Part shown: positions 63,112 through 64,000 of the stretch, in pieces
Layout of the letters: each line of letters begins with the position of its first letter
How positions within the stretch are numbered: the first letter of the stretch is position 1
DNA from: an uncultured Prevotella sp.
Lineage (GTDB): Bacteria > Bacteroidota > Bacteroidia > Bacteroidales > Bacteroidaceae
DNA length: 64,000 bases
Assembly: GCA_947165435.1 (NCBI GenBank)
Contig: CAMVAI010000005.1
Coordinates: 1 to 64,000, forward strand
Direction of reading: 5' to 3'
Made by a program: the position numbers and the translations under genes
Notes under the pieces: generated by a model
Databases searched by the model: none
What the model saw: the letters and a program-made list of their open reading frames with translations, nothing else
What the model was told of the DNA's origin: nothing

Positions 63112-64000
63112 ATGAAGAAACTACTATTGGGAGACGAGGCCATCGCACAGGGCGCACTCGATGCCGGACTGAGCGGGGTTTATGCCTACCCGGGCACTCC
63201 CTCCACGGAAATCACAGAGTATATCCAGATGTCGCCGTTGGCCAAGGAGCGCGGCGTACACAGCCGCTGGTCGGCCAACGAGAAGACGGCTATGGAGGCC
63301 GCCCTCGGCATGTCGTATATGGGCAAGCGCGCCCTGGTGTGCATGAAGCACGTAGGGCTGAATGTCTGTGCCGACCCCTTTGTCAACTCTGCTATGACGG
63401 GCACCAACGGCGGACTGGTGGTGCTCGTGGCCGACGACCCCTCGATGCACTCCAGTCAGGACGAGCAGGACTCGCGGTTCTACGGCAAGTTTGCCATGAT
63501 TCCCACGCTCGAACCGTCGAGCCAGCAGGAGGCTTACGACATGATGGCCATGGCCTACGACATGTCTGAACAGCTGCAGCTGCCCATACTGATGCGTGTT
63601 ACCACCCGCATGGCACACAGCCGTGCTGTGGTAACATGTGCCGATCAACCTCGTGAGCAGAACGAGCTGAACTACAACGCGAAGGCATCCAACTGGGTGC
63701 TGCTGCCCGCCTTTGCCCGCAAGCGCAACGACGTGGTGACGGCACAGCAGCCGCTCCTGGAGCAGATGGCCGCCGACAGCCAATATAATAAGTACGAGGA
63801 TGGCAAAGACCAGTATCTGGGTATCATCGCCAGCGGTATAGCCTACAACTACCTGATGGAATGCTTCCCCGACGGATGCCCCTATCCGGTGCTGAAGATT
63901 TCGCAGTACCCCATTCCCAAACGGCTCATACGCCGCATGACCGACGACTGCCAGGAGGTGCTCGTCTGCGAGGAGGGCCAGCCCTTCATCGAAGACCAGG
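63112..64000 (+). CDS. iorA: Indolepyruvate ferredoxin oxidoreductase alpha subunit (3' end outside window)
   Basis: The first 296 residues of a thiamine-diphosphate-dependent 2-oxoacid:ferredoxin oxidoreductase. IorA with IorB converts aryl pyruvates and CoA to aryl-acyl-CoA, reducing ferredoxin. The opening MKKLLLGDEAIAQGALDAGL, then GVYAYPGTPSTEITEYI and SANEKTAMEAALGMSYMGKR, is typical of the pyrimidine-binding domain, and MKHVGLNVCADPFVNSAMTG and DDPSMHSSQDEQDSRFYGKF are diagnostic IorA blocks. Reduced ferredoxin from it could feed Rnf. The frame is open to the window edge, and the C-terminal ThDP and 4Fe-4S ferredoxin domains are not visible. Confidence 0.92.
   Translation, partial: MKKLLLGDEAIAQGALDAGLSGVYAYPGTPSTEITEYIQMSPLAKERGVHSRWSANEKTAMEAALGMSYMGKRALVCMKHVGLNVCADPFVNSAMTGTNGGLVVLVADDPSMHSSQDEQDSRFYGKFAMIPTLEPSSQQEAYDMMAMAYDMSEQLQLPILMRVTTRMAHSRAVVTCADQPREQNELNYNAKASNWVLLPAFARKRNDVVTAQQPLLEQMAADSQYNKYEDGKDQYLGIIASGIAYNYLMECFPDGCPYPVLKISQYPIPKRLIRRMTDDCQEVLVCEEGQPFIEDQ

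Overview
The window reads as one contiguous chromosomal segment of a member of the Bacteroidales, most likely Prevotellaceae (inference). The evidence is the repeated TTTG-N19/21-TAnnTTTG promoter form, the lack of strong Shine-Dalgarno sequences, the Na+-NQR and Rnf pair, a PPi-dependent phosphofructokinase, BtuB/BtuG-type surface B12 uptake, C-terminal T9SS-like sorting segments, DUF4348 and DUF4465 lipoproteins, and a TamB-like AsmA-family giant. Coding DNA is GC-rich and intergenic DNA is AT-rich. I found no phage, no insertion sequence with a transposase, and no CRISPR array.

Layout. 0-5.4 kb: end of an Rnf operon (rnfA), an NhaC antiporter, a SpoU-type RNA methyltransferase, tRNA-Arg(TCT), and a CapD/PglF-type sugar-nucleotide dehydratase. 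5.4-15.7 kb: a GHL10-type glycosidase, CstA, a small outer-membrane barrel, nadC, an M23 peptidase lipoprotein, and tamB. 15.8-22.1 kb: complete nqrABCDEF. 22.1-30.4 kb: a B12-riboswitch-controlled uptake operon (btuB, a BtuG-like propeller, two surface/lipoprotein accessories, btuF, btuC) with no btuD ATPase, ending against a broken beta-helix gene. 31-35 kb (minus strand): a TlpA-type thioredoxin lipoprotein, and pheS-thiE-prs. 35.3-38.8 kb: a DUF4348 lipoprotein, murB, a metallo-beta-lactamase-fold hydrolase, and a small SLT-type lysozyme. 38.9-46.3 kb: a leucine operon (leader peptide and attenuator, then leuA-leuC-leuD-citramalate-synthase-like-leuB-TPR). 46.3-53.3 kb (minus strand): a PP2C-like protein, a YgiQ radical SAM protein, a small unknown, a large secreted amidase/golvesin-like protein, a PlsC acyltransferase, and a small unknown. 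53.6-64 kb: pfp, a GH25 muramidase, a GH2 beta-galactosidase, a PL9-like beta-helix lyase, ilvC with a structured leader, and the start of iorA.

Metabolic picture. Two sodium or proton pumps (Rnf, Nqr) energise the membrane and feed NhaC. Leucine and valine/isoleucine synthesis sit in two separately controlled units. B12 is scavenged at the surface. Complex glycans and pectin are attacked by secreted enzymes.

Most unusual signal. Two peptidoglycan-hydrolase genes (M23 at 10.07 kb, GH25 at 55.35 kb) share the same architecture. A GTTTGAC-type heptamer array runs into the start codon. A long inverted copy, including the start codon itself, lies inside the gene about 55 nt later. Arms are 41 bp (37 matched) and 46 bp (38 matched), and loops are 55 and 54 nt. 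This could be a start-codon-sequestering hairpin or a small intragenic invertible segment. Reading the loops in inverted orientation predicts an early stop in the M23 gene and an alternative in-frame N-terminus in the GH25 gene. The window also carries many other short-period degenerate arrays (7, 8, 22, 30 bp) between stop and start codons and inside some coding regions.
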